The notes under the pieces are model-generated. The model saw only the letters and a program-made list of their open reading frames with translations. It was not told the origin of the DNA and ran no database searches. Shown here in pieces: positions 34,632-45,975 of a stretch of 64,000 nucleotides of DNA. The position numbers and the translations under genes are program-made. This DNA comes from Astragalus membranaceus (Eukaryota > Streptophyta > Magnoliopsida > Fabales > Fabaceae): assembly GCA_039519185.1 (NCBI GenBank), contig CM076848.1, forward strand, positions 30,485,917-30,549,916. Reading direction: 5' to 3'. The first letter of the stretch is position 1, and each line of letters opens with the position of its first letter.

Positions 34632-35201
34632 AACACAACCATGTCATGGTTAAAGTTGAAGCAGCTTGTTTCACCTTGTGTGGCAGCTATAGCAGTAGCA
34701 CCCAAACACCTTGTGCGGGAACACTGAATTTTTATATGTAGTTATTGTAGCCACTCTTGTGATGAGTTAAGTCTGGTGGATTGTGATTTCTTTGGAGTTC
34801 ATTTTGCAATTATGACTGTCTATGTTTTTAAAATTTCACAACCAAGAAAGAAAGGGGTTGTGATGAATTCTATAGTACCCAAAACAAGTGAAGTGGGTGT
34901 GTTTCGGCTATAAAACCCCTACTGCAGCTACTACTTTGTAAAAGGTTTTATGCATATGTTTTTTCCATATGTCCTTATCTTGAATGGAATATATTTCTTT
35001 TGCTTCTTTTTAGGTAATTCTTCTCATACGGTGATCAATATGTTTCTTTTACTTCTTCTCGTGTAATTCTCTGTATCTCAAGATATGTTAATTGATACCC
35101 AACCAATGGAATGGATGATATGTACGGATAGTTTATGCAAGGTTTATCCTGTCATTTAGTCATTATTTTTGAGTCTGATCAAGGTTTTTTATATTTTACA
35201 G

Positions 35202-35261
35202 ATGGCAAGGACTCAAGAGAACAAGGCTATTGTTCATCATTTGGAAGAATTTCGTCTCTGA
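35202..35261 (+). pseudogene. DRG1-like exon fragment; also an upstream ORF of the PPR gene
   Basis: After a good splice acceptor (TTATATTTTACAG) the plus strand reads MARTQENKAIVHHLEEF and stops at 35259. The first 14 residues closely resemble the conserved N-terminal DRG segment (M-A-K/R-T-Q-K-N-K-A-T-x-H-H-L), most like plant DRG1. The continuation (LK.KLAKLR in DRG) is lost. The intact DRG1 gene ends at 61026 in this window, and its matching exon would lie outside. As RNA it forms a 19-codon upstream ORF ending 20 bases before the PPR start. A second upstream ORF (35260-35307) overlaps the PPR start out of frame. Confidence 0.5.
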
Positions 35262-35280
35262 TGGTCACACCTGACGTCTC

Positions 35281-37413
35281 ATGTTCGTGTTCATTTCCAC
35301 GAGTCTAAGACTCAAATTCTTGCCTCGTTCTCTACCTTTCTCTCTTTCATTTGAGCTACCAAATCCTACACTAAGATGGGCTTCCACTTCCACCAAAGCC
35401 CCTCCACTTGTGCAAGACCCACAACATTGCATTCACATTTTCCGCAATGCCATGCAACACCAGAACCACGCCGACAGCGAGCTTGCATTGGTTTCCACAC
35501 TCAAGTCCTGTTCCTCCCTCTCCACCTTCTCTCAGGGCCGCCAAATCCATTCTCTGATCTTGAAACTCGGACTCCACTCAAACACCTTCATTCTAAACAG
35601 CTTGATCAACATGTACACAAAATGCGGTTCAATTTGTGATGCCCAATTGCTCTTTGAGGCTTGTCCTACATTGGACCCTGTATCCTGTAACATAATGATT
35701 TCTGGGTATGTCAGAGCTGGTCAATTGAACAATGCCTGTCAACTCTTTGACATAATGCCTTGTAAAGGCTGTGTCTCCTACACCACCATGATAATGGGTC
35801 TTGTCCAAAATCACTGCTTTGGAAAAGCCCTTGAGGTGTTTAAGGACATGATGTCTGATGGTGTGGTCCCAAATGAATTGACCATGGTGAATGTGATATC
35901 TGCTTGCTCACATTTGGGTGACATTTTGAACTGTCAACTGATTCATGCCTTGGCTGTTAAGTTGTTGGATGGGGGGTTGGTTCGTGTTTCCACGAATTTG
36001 ATGCATGCTTACTGTCTTTGTTCGGGTGTAAGGGATGCAAGAAGCTTGTTTGACGAAATGCCTGAACGGAATTTGGTCTCGTGGAATGTAATGTTAAATG
36101 GGTATGCAAAGACAGGCCTTGTTGACATGGCTAAGGACTTATTTGAGAAAATTCCTAATAAAGATGTGATTTCTTGGGGCACAATGATAGATGGTTTTAT
36201 CCAAATGGATTGTTTGCGTGAAGCTTTAGAGACTTTTCGTGCAATGCTACAAACCGGATTGGGACCTAATGAAGTCATGCTCGTGAATTTGGTTTCAGCA
36301 TGTGGTCGTCGGGCTGCAATTGGTGATGGTCGACAATTGCATGGAACAACTGTTAAAAGAGGCTTTGACTGTTTTGATTTTGTACAGACTACAATAATCC
36401 ATTTTTATGCAGCTTGTGGGATGATGGACCTTGCTTGTTTGCAATTTAAAGTGAGTGTAAAGGATCACCTAGAATCATGGAATGTTCTCATTGCTGGGTT
36501 CATAAAAAATGGAATGATTGACCAGGCAAGGCTAATCTTTGATGAGATGCCTGAAAGAGATGTCTTTTCGTGGAGTACCATGATTTCTGGCTATGCACAA
36601 ACTGAACATCCCAAAATGGCTCTTGAACTCTTCCATAAAATGGTAGCCCGTGGGATCAAACCAAATGAAGTCACCATGGTGAGTGTATTCTCTGCAATTG
36701 CCACACTAGGCACGTTGCAGGAAGGAAGATGGGCCCATGAATACATGCGTAGTGAAGCCATTCCTTTGAATGACAATTTATCTGCTGCTGTGATTGATAT
36801 GTATGCAAAATGTGGGAGCATCAACACTGCCCTTCGAATTTTCAATCAGATTCGAGATGAAGTCTTTTCTGTATCCCCGTGGAATGCAATTATATGTGGG
36901 TTAGCCTCACATGGACATGCAAGTATGTGCCTAGAAGTTTTTGCTGATATGCAAAGGTATCATATTAAACCCAATCGAATTACATTTGTTGGGGTCCTAA
37001 GTGCTTGTTGCCATGCTGGTTTGGTGGAGCCTGGACGGAGGATATTTAGAAGAATGAAGAGTGCGTATAACTTGGAACCAGATATCAAGCATTATGGTTG
37101 TATGGTTGATCTTTTGGGCAGAGCTGGACTATTAGAAGAAGCTGAGGAAATGATAAGGAGCATGCCAATGGAGGCCGACATTGTGATATGGGGAACTTTA
37201 TTAGCGGCATGTAGAACTCATGGAAATGTCAATATAGGAGAAAGGGCTGCAGAGAAATTGGCAGTGCTGGCACCATCTCATGGTGGAGGCAAAGTTCTCC
37301 TATCAAACATATATGCAGATGCAGGCAGGTGGGAGGATGTATCATTGGTAAGAAGAGTCGTGCAGAGCCAGAGATTGGAGAGAGTGCCTGGGAGCAGTGG
37401 TATTGTTGGGTAG
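35281..37413 (+). CDS. MEF18: E-class pentatricopeptide repeat protein, MEF18-like mitochondrial editing factor
   Basis: A single-exon frame of 710 codons. Residues 1-40 are rich in Arg, Ser, Leu and Phe with no acidic residue before position 26, consistent with a mitochondrial presequence. From about 70 to 600 it is a run of P, L and S-type PPR motifs, including NMYTKCGSI, GYVRAGQLNNACQLFD, MPERNLVSWNVMLNGYAKTG, GYAQTEHPKMALELF and MYAKCGSINTALRIF. An E-type segment follows (HYGCMVDLLGRAGLLEEAEEM, IWGTLLAACRTHGNV, LLSNIYADAGRWEDV), ending GSSGIVG without a DYW domain. PLS-E proteins guide C-to-U editing of organelle RNA. The motif order and end resemble Arabidopsis MEF18 (At5g19020); that orthology is from memory. 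The frame is intact, and upstream ORFs in the leader may damp translation. Confidence 0.9.
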   Translation: MFVFISTSLRLKFLPRSLPFSLSFELPNPTLRWASTSTKAPPLVQDPQHCIHIFRNAMQHQNHADSELALVSTLKSCSSLSTFSQGRQIHSLILKLGLHSNTFILNSLINMYTKCGSICDAQLLFEACPTLDPVSCNIMISGYVRAGQLNNACQLFDIMPCKGCVSYTTMIMGLVQNHCFGKALEVFKDMMSDGVVPNELTMVNVISACSHLGDILNCQLIHALAVKLLDGGLVRVSTNLMHAYCLCSGVRDARSLFDEMPERNLVSWNVMLNGYAKTGLVDMAKDLFEKIPNKDVISWGTMIDGFIQMDCLREALETFRAMLQTGLGPNEVMLVNLVSACGRRAAIGDGRQLHGTTVKRGFDCFDFVQTTIIHFYAACGMMDLACLQFKVSVKDHLESWNVLIAGFIKNGMIDQARLIFDEMPERDVFSWSTMISGYAQTEHPKMALELFHKMVARGIKPNEVTMVSVFSAIATLGTLQEGRWAHEYMRSEAIPLNDNLSAAVIDMYAKCGSINTALRIFNQIRDEVFSVSPWNAIICGLASHGHASMCLEVFADMQRYHIKPNRITFVGVLSACCHAGLVEPGRRIFRRMKSAYNLEPDIKHYGCMVDLLGRAGLLEEAEEMIRSMPMEADIVIWGTLLAACRTHGNVNIGERAAEKLAVLAPSHGGGKVLLSNIYADAGRWEDVSLVRRVVQSQRLERVPGSSGIVG

Positions 37414-37587
37414 TTAAAGCAGTTCAAATTCACTAACACTATTTTGACAATTTTAAGGATGAAGATGCTGATCTTTCAGGCTGAATTTTTTTTAGGTATT
37501 GTCATGCATTAAGGTTCATACATTATTTAGAAGTACTCTTATTAGGCTGTGATTTAGTATATTGGTATTATAATTTTTATTTTGGAG

Positions 37588-37755
37588 CTTCAAAGTAATT
37601 TGTTTTGGAACCTAGAAGGTGGAAATAAGGGAGTACCTGTTTTTCTTCCATGTCTTTTGAAACAAGGGAGTAATTTGTTTTGGAACCTAGAAGGTGGAAT
37701 AAGGGAGTACCTGTTTTTCTTCAATGTCTTTTGAAACAAGGGAGTAATTAGTTTT
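37588..37755. repeat. Tandem duplication (about 81 bp) 3' of the PPR gene
   Basis: Two near-identical copies of a unit containing 'gttttggaacctagaaggtgg' and 'gtacctgtttttcttc' lie about 175 bp after the stop, probably in the 3' untranslated region. Confidence 0.8.
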
Positions 37756-40180
37756 GTTACCAATATTTATCGCGGGAAGCCTGAGGAAAATGCTTTTGAC
37801 AATTTCACAGCAAAACACAGTTCACGGTCATCCCTCTTCCGTATGTATAGTCTTCTTTTTCTTTGTTCTCCACCAAGGAGCAAACCTATAAGACCAAAAT
37901 GAAAGGTATGATACTATGGCATTAGTGCAACTTGAAAGATTTTTATTCATATTTCTTAGGATCTAAGTTGTACCTTTAATTTTTAAATATCTTCAATCAA
38001 CTTTGTTTTTTATTCAAGCAAAGCTTCAGTTTTCTTTATATAACAAAATTGAAGTTATGCTAATTAATTCCTGAGATTTCTTGCGTATTAACTCAAATGA
38101 ATTGAACAACTATAAGTGGTTGTATTAAGTTGAAAACGGTTTTGATAATAAAGAATTCACACATGTCTTGTGTAATACACGGATCCTTTATTAAAATATA
38201 TTAAAAATAAAAAAATAATTAATAACTTAAAAGTATAAGAATGGCAATAAAAACAACTCAATATAGCAATACAAATATGAAAATATTTAATATGTATCTA
38301 TTAATTAAAAAAGTCCTATTGTATATTTAATGTTTAGTGTTAAATATGTTTTTAGTCTCCCAATTATGTGGGAGACAAAGGTTACTTGGGTCAGTATTTG
38401 TTACAAGCCTATCACTACTGAGCCGCAGCAACAGGAGTAGGTGTTCTGTTTCGGGGATACTTTAAAACACTAATACTGTGGAGAGCTTCCATGCATTTGA
38501 CAAACAGAATTGTTAAAGGAAGAGGCAAGAAAGGCAAACCATTCGGTTCATGTAGACATCACAAGTTGAAATGATTAAACATGAACAAGTTTTGACCAAG
38601 GCTATTAGCCTCAGTGTAAGTGCATTCTTCACTACTTAGTTTCCCAATTAAAGTGATGAGTTTTTCATATTTACTCATTTAGAGGTTAGATCTTAATGTA
38701 TTGTTAGCTATTTCTGTTCTAGGTTGTTGGAGATGGGTAAGGAGAGCAATAATTGGTGACTTGGCTGAAGACTTGAAGCACCTCTTCGACCATCCAACAA
38801 GAGAAAATACCAGGTCAGCTTTTTACCCTTTCTGTAGTTGATAAAGCTGGCTGCTTCAGTTTGCAATAGTGTTAACTTTTATTTTGTCCTGTTAACTTTT
38901 ATTTTGTCCTTTTGCTGTCATAAGATACTTTGTATGATATAAAAAATTTTCAATCTTCAAGTATATTACAAACCCCTCAAGTATTAAAAAAAGGGAATTA
39001 GCAAGGCTCGTCGATTTCTTAGTTCTTTCATTCATTTCTTCCATTCATAAACTACGTAGTGATTGAGAGATAGATTTAATAGTAAGGGAGAGATAGATTT
39101 ACTACGGACGTTGAACTGAAGTACCCAGTAATTCTCTTGTGGAATACAACACTCGAAGTAAGTGAAGGAGCTTTGGTTACTACTTTTCAGTGCCCAAAAA
39201 AATGCCAGCGTTGTTGCTAACAGTTATTTGATAAAAAAAACACAAAAAAACTTAGAGAAGTGCATTTAAGTCTTGCTATGCCTTTAGGTATGCCTTTTCA
39301 ATGCCTTTTTTGATTATTTTTTTTTGTTTTCTAAATAAAGATACTTCATATACATGGTTTAGGCTGGAAATAATATAGATGTTGCCTTCTTTATCATGCA
39401 TGATGTCTATTGTTTTGATGCTAATGGTGCTTTTTTTTGGCCCTAGCTGATATTTTTTTAAAGTAATTCTCCCTGGCATTCTTTGTACCAAATGTGTTTT
39501 GTAAATTGTGTATTTTTGTTTGATGGCATTGACGCAGAGAAGTATAACAGTCAAAGCTGATCCAATCAAATATTTGCTTTGAGTGACATCTATATAGTTC
39601 ATTGGTTATTTTGACAACTATAAATCTATATCTATTAATAAACAAATTAGCTCCTTTAACTGTTTTTCTTGGTGTATCACTTTTTTAATATCATTTTACC
39701 CTTAGATTTCACAGTTATTAAAATGCACAGTATAACCGAATAAAACACATCTTCAACCATATTTGTGTGGCCTGAAAGAAGGGAAGGGGATTACAGCCAC
39801 TGGTGAATCAAACACGCAACCACAAACGACTGTGGACGGAACCACTCTATCATTAGAGAAAGAAAAAATGGAAGATGGGTTTGCAGCAACTACGCCTACC
39901 GTTCCACGGCCATGATATGGAGTCAGCGACAATGATAAAGAGCCCAGCCCCTTTTTTCTTTTCCTTTAGTTGGTGTATTGATATATGGGGCAACTGATGC
40001 TGGTAGCTTTTTCCAGGCACGCCTGCTTCTTTCTGTTATTTCCTTGATATTCATAAATTCTCTTCTCATTACTCTAACCACTTTACATTCTTGATGCTAC
40101 TCTCTCAAATTGATTGAATCTTCGTTTCTGTCTGCTATATTTTCTTTGACTTTTCATTTCCTTTACGTTTGTAATTCTCT
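37756..40180. other. Intergenic, with a possible exon near 38740-38813
   Basis: Mostly AT-rich. At 38740-38813 a stretch between an AG and a GT can read RAIIGDLAEDLKHLFDHPTRENT, which looks protein-like, but I recognise no family and found no neighbouring exons. The minus frames at 39276-39645 lie in low-complexity sequence and are not convincing. Confidence 0.3.
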
Positions 40181-40191
40181 TTACAGATACC

Positions 40192-40974
40192 ATGGAGAAC
40201 AGTGGGAGTAAGATTATTTTCTCAAATTATTTAGTTTTAGATATCATTATTACTGGCCTATGGTAGACTTCTTAACTGGCACTCTGGATAGATCAAGCAA
40301 ATAGCAGGGTCAAACACTTGAAGAAAGAAGTGAAGCATACACCAAACAAGGGAAAAGAATATTGCATGTCGTGACCATGGAGTACCAATAGCATTAGTAA
40401 AATTATCGATAATAATCGGGTAATATTGAAGGAATCAAATAGAATTAGTAAGATACAGGGGAATTGAAGGGATAAGTGAGAATGTGATCTTGAGCTTTGC
40501 TTTATTGGTTTCTTGCTTAGTAGGCTCTGTCTCTCTAGTGCGTTCAAAATACTCCTTCAAATCATTTGTCTAAATATCATAGGACTGTAACTAGTTTTGT
40601 ACTTGATATTATTCCCATGGGTACCATAATTCGAGACTCTGGTCTTTTATTACTTCATTGTGATAGTGTGCACTTACCCTTGGAAGTAATAAGTTTTTGG
40701 CATTAATGTGGAATAAATATTGGAAAAAAAAAGTTATCTTAGTTGAGTCATTTTTTTATTTGGTTTGGTTCTTTTCCATTTATGCTCACTCGCTCTCACA
40801 AGTTTATCTTGGGGTTTGATCCAAAAATTATAAGAACTCTTCACAAGCTCAGAGCAGAAATAAGAGGGATTGGGTTAAGTTAGTATAATTGTACCCAAAA
40901 AATCACTTACTATAGTATTATCACTACTTTTATGGTCAACACAAAAATAACAGACTACCCCCTAATCAAATACC

Positions 40975-41027
<53 letters not shown>

Positions 41028-42352
41028 GCAAGACAATGATTTAGGAAAGCATTAGAAAACAAGTTTGTCGATTTCACTATTAATTCAACTAATAGGATTT
41101 GATTATGGTTATGTCAACCCCATTAGAAAAACATTCTTTTTCTTTAGGCTACATAGTTATAAGTTAAGAATTATGCTACTGGGGGGCAGAGCATTCTTTT
41201 TCAACATTCTATCGGATTAAAATTAAGATGCTTGAATGATGCTTCTAGTTCAGTTATTGGTGCAAGAACCTTAACAACATTAGAATTAAGATATATTGCT
41301 AGAAATAAGATATACCCAATGTGTGTCTTTAGTCTGTACATAGTTTTACTTAATTCAATGATGACATAGTTTTTCCCATGTGTGATTTGTTGTTTTGGGA
41401 AAGATTAGAACAGTTACTACTTGCTTTACCTATATGTAGTTTGTAGTGCATTTTGGGAAAGATTAGACTGAATTTGATATCTTTCATCCATAAGACCAAT
41501 AAGTCACTTGCATTGATTAGGAGTTCAGGTAGCAAACTTGCAAATCCTTGTGCATTGATTAGAATACCTGGTTACACCTCTTACAGAACACAAATTCTTC
41601 TTCACGATTAAGGAGAAAATTCATTGCAATATGAAACATGCTGAAGAACTTGGTTAACTAGAATCTATGTGTTATCTTATTATGATAGTTTGTGTGTATT
41701 ACAGATGGAGGGTAAGCTTGCTGAAGAACTTTATGCTGAAAGTTTACAACTATCAAAATTAGAATTAGCATCTCCCCGTGGGGATGATCAAGAAGATAAG
41801 TTAAAGGGTAAGATTATGTATGAGTGAATTGATATGGAAACTCTATTACTAAATGCATTAAAAGATTTGGTTTGGTCTACACTATACAAAGGGTATAATG
41901 TTGATTACAAGGTATTTCTGACTATTTACTTCCTGTGAAGTGCTTTTGCTTATCTTCCAGATCTGTTAAAAGAGAAGTTGGTTGAAAAACTAGAAAAGAG
42001 AAATGAATTTCAAGGGCTGTATGAATCAGTGCAGTCTTTGTCAACAACAGATGCCCTTAGGTTGTTTCATGAAGACATCAAAGCACAAGAGGCTTTAGAG
42101 CAAAGTGAACATTGGCTTCGCTGTTGTGGATTACAGACACTGATTTTGGTATGTACTTCCCTGTTGAGACATAATTGAAGTGTACATAAATTAGAAAAAC
42201 ATTCTTTTTGGTCAAAAAAAAACATTCTGTTTTGATATGTTGACATATCTTGTGTTTTCTTTTGGGTGCAGCTAATGGATGTTTATGCGCATTTCTTTGA
42301 AGTCGACTCTCTCAAGAAAGAAAAGAATGTTTTGGTCACTGTTTTGAGATAG
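40192..42352 (+). CDS. Small coiled-coil-like protein of unknown function (three coding exons)
   Basis: Exons 41705-41807, 41961-42148 and 42272-42352 join in phase at GT-AG borders and end at TAG, giving about 123 residues if translation starts at the ATG at 41705. The product is charged and Leu/Glu/Lys-rich: KLAEELYAESLQLSKLELAS, then LLKEKLVEKLEKRNEFQGL, DALRLFHEDIKAQEALEQS, HWLRCCGLQTLILLMDVY and FFEVDSLKKEKNVLV. It is mostly helical and coiled-coil-like by eye. A possible leader exon with ATGGAGAACAGTGGGA lies at 40192-40207 before a GTAAG donor. It does not join in frame with 41705 and would give a short upstream ORF, so the 5' structure is uncertain. I recognise no family. Confidence 0.6.
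40977..41027. repeat. (ATC)n microsatellite
   Basis: About seventeen uninterrupted ATC units lie in the region between the leader exon and the first coding exon of the unrecognised gene. Confidence 0.95.
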
Positions 42353-44431
42353 TTAAAGAGATGAATTGATAATACATTATAATTACCATTGTCTATTTTA
42401 TTTCAAAACAATGTCTCTGTAATTCTGAGTTTGATGACTATTATCTCATTTTGAATTTTCTAATTTTCAAGTGAAATATTGAATTTAAAGTTCAATTTGT
42501 TTGCCTTTTTTTTTATGTTCAATGATATGTAAGTTTATATAAAATTATTTATGATCAATATTTTCGAAGTTGGAGAAAATTAAAGTATTAAATAAATTTG
42601 AAGTATTACCAATTTACTTTGGTAAATAAAAGTGTATGTATAATTTATTTTGGTCAAAAAGAGTGTATATGTAATTGTTAGAAAGTAGATAATTGATATT
42701 AACATTTAACAATTTTTAATACAAATAACTGATTATTTAAAAAAAGAATCGTTGAAGTTAAAAATAAGTAAATAAATAAATAAATGGTGCAAAAAAAATA
42801 ATAATACTAATTGGATTGGATTATGATAAAAAAATTTCAATAAATAGCTCTCTTTTATAATTTGTGAGGGAGAGTACAAATGTCCATTTACATATTAAGT
42901 CTCCCCTCCCCTTCTCCTTTTATAATTTGTGACATCCAAACAATGACAAGGTTAACCCTCCCCTCCTCCTCACTTCCCCTCCCCTCCCTTCCCCTCCAAA
43001 ACCCTCCCCTCCCCTCCCCTCCAAGTTCCCAAACAGACCCTTACAACTTCCTTCAACTCCAATTCTCCAAATTCACTGTTATTGTATTCTTCCATTATCC
43101 CAATCTAGTAGATCAACAAATTGTGCACTATCTCATATTTAATAACACACTATCCGATAGAAAAGGTCAAAAACTATGATATTCAAAGTTACAAATCAAC
43201 CTCCTCTTTGTTTTGAGAAAAATACAACCTTAGTCTGTAATATAAGTATATTTTTGGACGACTCAACCATGGTTATCTCTTTTCCTCTCCATCCGGTCTT
43301 TCATCTCCCCATGGAAGCTGGAATGAAAACGTGAAAAAAGACAATAAACAAAAGAAAGTGAAGCTGGATAGGACAGATTGACTGATAGAGATATTAATAG
43401 GTTTAATATACACATCAGGTACATACTTTCATTTATGTTCTACATACTTTCGTTTTGTTTGTTTGGCAAATTTGTTACAATGTCTGTTGCATGTATTTTT
43501 GTTTTGGTTTGTACACAGACTCTTTATTTTGTCTATCTTTGCATCTGATTTTGTTTAGATGGACTTTGCTCCTTTAATTGAGGTTGGTTCGTATGTAAAA
43601 GATTTTGATATGTGATTTAAAATTTAAGTCTTTTATTTTGGACTTTGATCCAAGCATGATAATTTTCTTCATTACTTAGTCTTTTGATCCTAATTAGGTC
43701 CATTTTGATCCTTATTAGATCCTTATTTGCCACCATTTTATTCGATTTATGAAAAAAGTTTCTTATTTATATAAATTTTTAGTAGTGAGAGTCAAAAGAA
43801 CATACACTTTAACGTCTTTCCTTTATTTTGGTTTATTTTGTTAAAGGGTAATACACTTTATAATTTATATTTAACATGGCTGTTAGATTTTTGTTAGATT
43901 GGCTTATACATGTTAGTACATTTGTTAAAGTAATTGGAAAGAAATTGAAGCATTATAAAGTGTGTGAATATAAAAAAAAACCTATTTCCTTGGTTCCAGC
44001 ATTTTCTGGTTTGCTTCCAACTATTTTCAGGCATCTTCTTTCGAGAGTTTGTTTCTTAATAACCTGTTTGTTGAAAAAAAGAATTTTTATGTAATGTGAT
44101 AATGACTTACTTGATTATTATTTGTTGTCTATATTTTAATGAACCAATTTCATTTCTGTCACTAACTACTTTCTTTTCATTCTATACAACATTCGTAATT
44201 TTATATTTTAAGGATTCTTTATGGTTCACTAGAAATTTTAACTGTTCAAATAGCGGAAATTGATTCCTCCGTAATCAGATTAGTGAAAATGAAAATTAAT
44301 TTCGCAACAAATATGTTCTACCTTATAGTTTTCTCTTATTGGCTAAACATAACTTAGTTGTTAAAATTTGACTTCAATTACTATTAATCTAATTTTGGTC
44401 TTATAATGTTTCAGTAGACCCTAAAGCTTTG
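42353..44431. other. Intergenic; pyrimidine-rich tract at 42900-43025
   Basis: AT-rich throughout except for repeated CCCCTCCCCTCC runs at 42900-43025. Frames here (42880-43179, 43876-44094) show no recognisable domain. The right part may be the body of a Helitron whose end follows. Confidence 0.4.
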
Positions 44432-44462
44432 CCCCCGTGCATCGTACGGGTCACGGCGCTAG
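44432..44462 (+). mobile_element. Helitron-like 3' terminus
   Basis: A hairpin CCCGT...ACGGG is followed seven bases later by CTAG (44459-44462) and T. This fits a Helitron 3' end, with the body extending to the left. The 5' end (TC...) was not located. Confidence 0.45.
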
Positions 44463-45529
44463 TTTACTTTAGTCATCACAAACATTTTTCATAGTTAAAT
44501 CAAAATCTAAAATATGAGAAATTTTTTTGTCAGATGTACTTTTGATTTAGACAGTACACAAACCCCAATAAATAACAAATAAATCATGTATAAAAAAACA
44601 CAAAGAAACACTTTCTTTCCAAAAACAACTTAATATTTGAATTCTCTCACTCTACGTATATGTTGGGCCTCATTCCTGTCAAGCGAAAAAAAAAAATCCT
44701 GTGAAGTGAGTTCAACTTATTAGGAAACAAAGATGTTTGCGGATAATATGAAATTATATTTTGAACAGAAATAAAAAATGTTAGGCCAGGGCATTAGCTC
44801 AATTCTTTTACTATCTTAAGCATTTTTAAAAAGATCAGTATATTGACAAAAAAAAAACAATTTATATTTATATTTATCCTTTTTTTCTCACAATTTTTTG
44901 TTTTCTTCCTTTATCGTTTAAAATGTTCGTTTATTTCCTTTATCTTTTTAAAGTTAATTAAAATTATGTTAAGGGACGGTTAATTATGGCGTATATGGAT
45001 AGTGTGACTATTAATTAAAACGTTTGTTTTCGAGTTTTTTAATTTGTTATCAATTATAATTTTTCAAGTTCCACATTAGCATAATATGACATTTTTCAAT
45101 TATTATTTTTATCATGACGCGATGAACATACTTATATGGTCAATTATCATGTCACTATCTATGAAATCCATAATTAAAAATACATGCACTTAATAGAAGA
45201 ACCATTTTAATTAACTATGAAAAAATAAATAAAGTAAACGATCATTTTAAAAGATAAATGACAAAAACGAATATTTTAGAAAAGGCAAAGGACGTAAACG
45301 AATATTTTTAAAATATATAAAGGACGAAAACAAAAATATATTTATTGGTCTAATAACACAGACAACTGCTTACGTGGAAAATTATCCATATCACACTTTC
45401 CACATAAGCCATAATTAACGGTCACTTAAATGGAATGGCCACTTTAATTAATTTTGAAAAGATAAAAGACGAAAATGAAAATCTGTGAAAGATAATGAAC
45501 CAAAAGTGTATTTTAACCTTTTATTAAAC
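44463..45529. other. Intergenic, no gene seen
   Basis: AT-rich sequence with several 'gataaatgacaaaaacga' type near-repeats at 45250-45490. No coding or RNA feature seen. Confidence 0.4.
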
Positions 45530-45542
45530 CAAAATATCAACT

Positions 45543-45736
45543 AACTCCAAGCTTGGGTGCATGTGGTTAATGCACTCCATCTTAAGGGGCGGACTCGACT
45601 AGTACCCGAGTTCGATCTATAGCGATGAAACAAACTGGAACTAGACTTTACTTACCTCCCGACTGAACTCCGAATTATTCGGGGGGCCTTTCCCCTGAAT
45701 ACCGGAGGGGTCTTTGCCCCCTAGACCAAAGAAAAT
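45543..45736 (+). mobile_element. SINE (tRNA-derived type)
   Basis: A 194-bp insert flanked by an exact 13-bp duplication CAAAATATCAACT (45530-45542 and 45737-45749). The left part carries polymerase III promoter-like blocks: a box A candidate around GTGCATGTGGTTAATGC and a box B candidate GAGTTCGATCT about 40 bases later. The right half is GC-rich with 'cggaggggtctttgccccctag', and the end is short and A-rich. Identification as a SINE is by structure; the family is not assigned. Confidence 0.75.
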
Positions 45737-45939
45737 CAAAATATCAACTTAATCCATTATAATGAATGTAAGTAATAATCCAAAATATTTACTTCTACTT
45801 CTTTTTGTTAACCCAAAATATTATTTTTGAGAACAAATAAAGTCATTAAAACATAAAAAGAAAAAGGAAAAAAGGGGAAGTCACCCGGTGGGGCACCGAT
45901 GCCATGGTCGCCCCACTGACTTTTCTTATTTTATTAGTA

Positions 45940-45975
45940 CTAGCGTGTGCACCCATGCGTTGCATGGGGCAACAA
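45940..45975 (-). mobile_element. Helitron-like 3' terminus, reverse orientation
   Basis: Read on the minus strand, a hairpin CCATGC/GCATGG is followed by CTAG (45943-45940) and T. The body would extend rightward from here. The 5' end was not located. Confidence 0.45.

Noticed and set aside
39276..39645. Minus-strand frames of 108 and 74 codons
   Set aside because: They overlap each other in AT-rich sequence, without motif or splice context.
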